Source: Micromonospora inyonensis (lineage in GTDB: Bacteria > Actinomycetota > Actinomycetes > Mycobacteriales > Micromonosporaceae). From it: a stretch of DNA of 64,000 bases. Location of the stretch: the NCBI RefSeq assembly GCF_900091415.1, contig NZ_FMHU01000001.1:3100001-3164000 (forward strand), read 5' to 3'. Of the stretch, positions 63,401 through 64,000 are shown piece by piece. The translations under genes and the position numbers were made by a program. Positions within the stretch are counted from its first letter, which is position 1. Each line of letters opens with the position of its first letter. The notes under the pieces were generated by a model. The model was not told the origin of the DNA and made no database searches. It worked only from the letters and a program-made list of their open reading frames with translations.

Positions 63401-64000
63401 GTGCTGCCCCTCTTCCGTAACCCGGCCAACCTCGGCACCATGGCCGCCACCATGCGGCGGATCGCCAACGCCCACAAGAACGCCGCCGGTGACCTCGTGG
63501 CAGCGTTGGAACGACACGCGAAGCCATTGGGCCTCGACGTGGCGGCCCCCACCGGCCGGCTGGCGACCGCCCGACGGGTCACCGACCTGCTCACCCAGGT
63601 CGCCCACGAACGCGACGACGTCGTCCTGGTCCGGATCGTGGCCGGCGGTCAGGAGCGCCTGGGCGGCCTCGACGGGCAGGCCACCAGCCAGGTCTACAAG
63701 CAGGCCCAGACCTTGCTGAAGGCTCTCGCCGACGCGCAGTGGCCCCTGCTGGAGGCGATCGCCCTGCGGGCCGAGACCGACAACCGGGCCCGGGTCATCA
63801 TCGCGCAGCTCACGGCTGCCGCCCGCGACGAGCACCACGGCTCCGATCTGGCCGAGGCGCTGCGTCAGGCGGTCGCCGGTGCCGCTGCCCTGCTGGCACC
63901 GGAAAAACCACACGACCCGGAGCCCGGGAAGGACCCGGCACCCGAGGGCCGACCGACGCGGGTGGACGACGAACCACGGCTCATCCCTGGGCAGCGGACG
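60410..64000 (+). CDS. pglY: PglY: BREX P-loop ATPase (BrxC family), truncated by the window edge
   Basis: This open frame of 1197 codons runs to the end of the window without a stop, so the 3' end is missing. The family length is about 1,250-1,300 residues. The GTG has GGAGG at 7-nt spacing. GSFGSGKS (65-72) is Walker A, and VLFLDELILWL (Asp263, Glu264) is Walker B. The LLPFSPALVATL-like segment and the long helical C-terminus fit PglY/BrxC, the AAA-type ATPase core of BREX. It is transcribed away from qatBC. pglZ, the phosphatase, is expected next. Confidence 0.92.
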   Translation, partial: MTLLRDLIDIPTSVGEGDFVVKAAEGADLDRYVVTDQLRENFTSALQRIGHAVNTGRSQAVFLHGSFGSGKSHFMAVLREILAHNPYARQIRGLEGPVVAADPWLKGRRFLSLTLHMLDARSVEQAILEGYLRHVTARHPDAPVPAVHRSDAMLEDAARLRQTLGDDRFFAALREGGAAPGASGGGLAAQRARREGWTPQRYAEAAAQPPGTKDRDALVSALTQTFFSGAVHSSEYLDLDTGLAVITRHARALGYDALVLFLDELILWLSGRIADHTFVNTEGAKLNKLVESADAARPLPLVSFVARQRNLEEFLGPQVGGTEREALAHVMRSVQGRLGEIVLADTNLPEITEKRLLKPHDDAARQVIDNAFAAVKHNREVWDTLLLGAQYGDAGIGSDATAFRQLYPFSPALVATLVALSQALQRERTALKVMTELLVDRRDTLKVNDLIGVAALFDPLVLHGELPDRPKLRQQFEAARSLYLRKLRPILLALNGIDDERAAGHTQFQLDDKLVKTILLGALVPEVPALHNLTAAKLHALNFGSIASPIPGYENTIVLNRLRKIEQDAGELHLTDDHDPVVSLKLHTVDFDKLLELVPNNETSAGVRQQLLRELISAEMGLTGAEGSHGELQQPRDWRGRRHVVQVKFGNVRDRDSMPVAALLAPGDSWRIVIDYPFDPQDLPRSADRARIEELPRGSHTVFWLPLYLTDDMMGRVAQLAKINYLLGVGGAGERLNTLAADWPKADRQQGRVYLQQRQSQLREGLVTALKQAYGAANPQPSDVQDDTVGVLHTLAEGLRIGDPRGGTLADAFRNLTGELLEWAYPGTPALPVDEKPLTRAELGKVLEYARQAAADPTHGVAVPAADQRALKRICNPLRLGELVDNHRYVLDISTCYWSQHLLQEAARRDYRDHFPVHVLREILDVPKRRGFERDLQNLIIAVFALEQQLSWYDNGGKVAVVAVNGVEDRFELRHPELPTDEEWKAAVQFGQPFFGEVLPLFRNPANLGTMAATMRRIANAHKNAAGDLVAALERHAKPLGLDVAAPTGRLATARRVTDLLTQVAHERDDVVLVRIVAGGQERLGGLDGQATSQVYKQAQTLLKALADAQWPLLEAIALRAETDNRARVIIAQLTAAARDEHHGSDLAEALRQAVAGAAALLAPEKPHDPEPGKDPAPEGRPTRVDDEPRLIPGQRT

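Overview
The window is very high-GC DNA with strong third-position G/C bias, frequent GTG starts, ATGA/GTGA gene overlaps and many TANNNT -10 boxes 6-8 nt before a start codon (leaderless promoters). The gene content (Scr1/DUF397 pair, two DUF6232 genes, DrrAB-type exporter, etfBA, cysteine desulfurase, mnmA, ligA, gatCAB in this order) points to an actinomycete of the Micromonosporaceae, close to Micromonospora or Salinispora. The genus call is an inference from family knowledge. No search was run.

Positions 1-42,300 are mostly core chromosome. In order: a STAS protein; a GH3 hexosaminidase divergent from a ROK repressor; a lone ABC ATPase; a ribokinase; small membrane proteins; a crotonase; a TPP enzyme; a DrrAB-type exporter; a DUF202/PLDc_N membrane cluster; a GNAT protein; etfBA; the sulfur-transfer block (cysteine desulfurase, mnmA, MetE-like); an ADP-ribosylglycohydrolase; a membrane-anchored PemK/MazF protein; ligA; a GGDEF-EAL protein; gatCAB; a membrane phosphoesterase; a PQQ-type sugar dehydrogenase; a GT-C-like membrane protein; a 2-hydroxyacid dehydrogenase; a second, degenerate GGDEF-EAL protein; and a MazG-like protein. 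An IS200/IS605-type tnpB element sits between gatA and gatB, antisense to them. Four copies of a roughly 58-bp double-palindrome repeat lie in intergenic regions.

Positions 42,300-64,000 form an antiphage defence island built around a type 2 BREX (Pgl) system. It holds a frameshifted nuclease-DUF2075 helicase gene, pglW (NERD nuclease plus tandem pseudokinase and kinase), pglX (adenine methyltransferase), a PIN-domain gene coupled to pglX, then about 7 kb of cargo, then pglY, which runs off the right edge. pglZ must lie beyond the window if the system is complete. The cargo is a small low-GC ORF, an Scr1/DUF397 regulator pair, a three-gene overlapping operon of unknown function (DivIVA-like, 83 aa, zinc-motif 650 aa), and a divergent two-gene operon encoding QatB-like and QatC-like proteins.

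The most unusual feature is this qatB-qatC pair. It lacks the qatA and qatD of a complete QatABCD system and is embedded between the two halves of a BREX locus, back-to-back with pglY across a 322-bp region containing a promoter-embedded inverted repeat. QatC-type enzymes are QueC homologues proposed to attach a deazaguanine to the N-terminal glycine of a partner. The QatB here starts Met-Gly, as such a partner requires. A combined BREX-QatBC system is the lead hypothesis.
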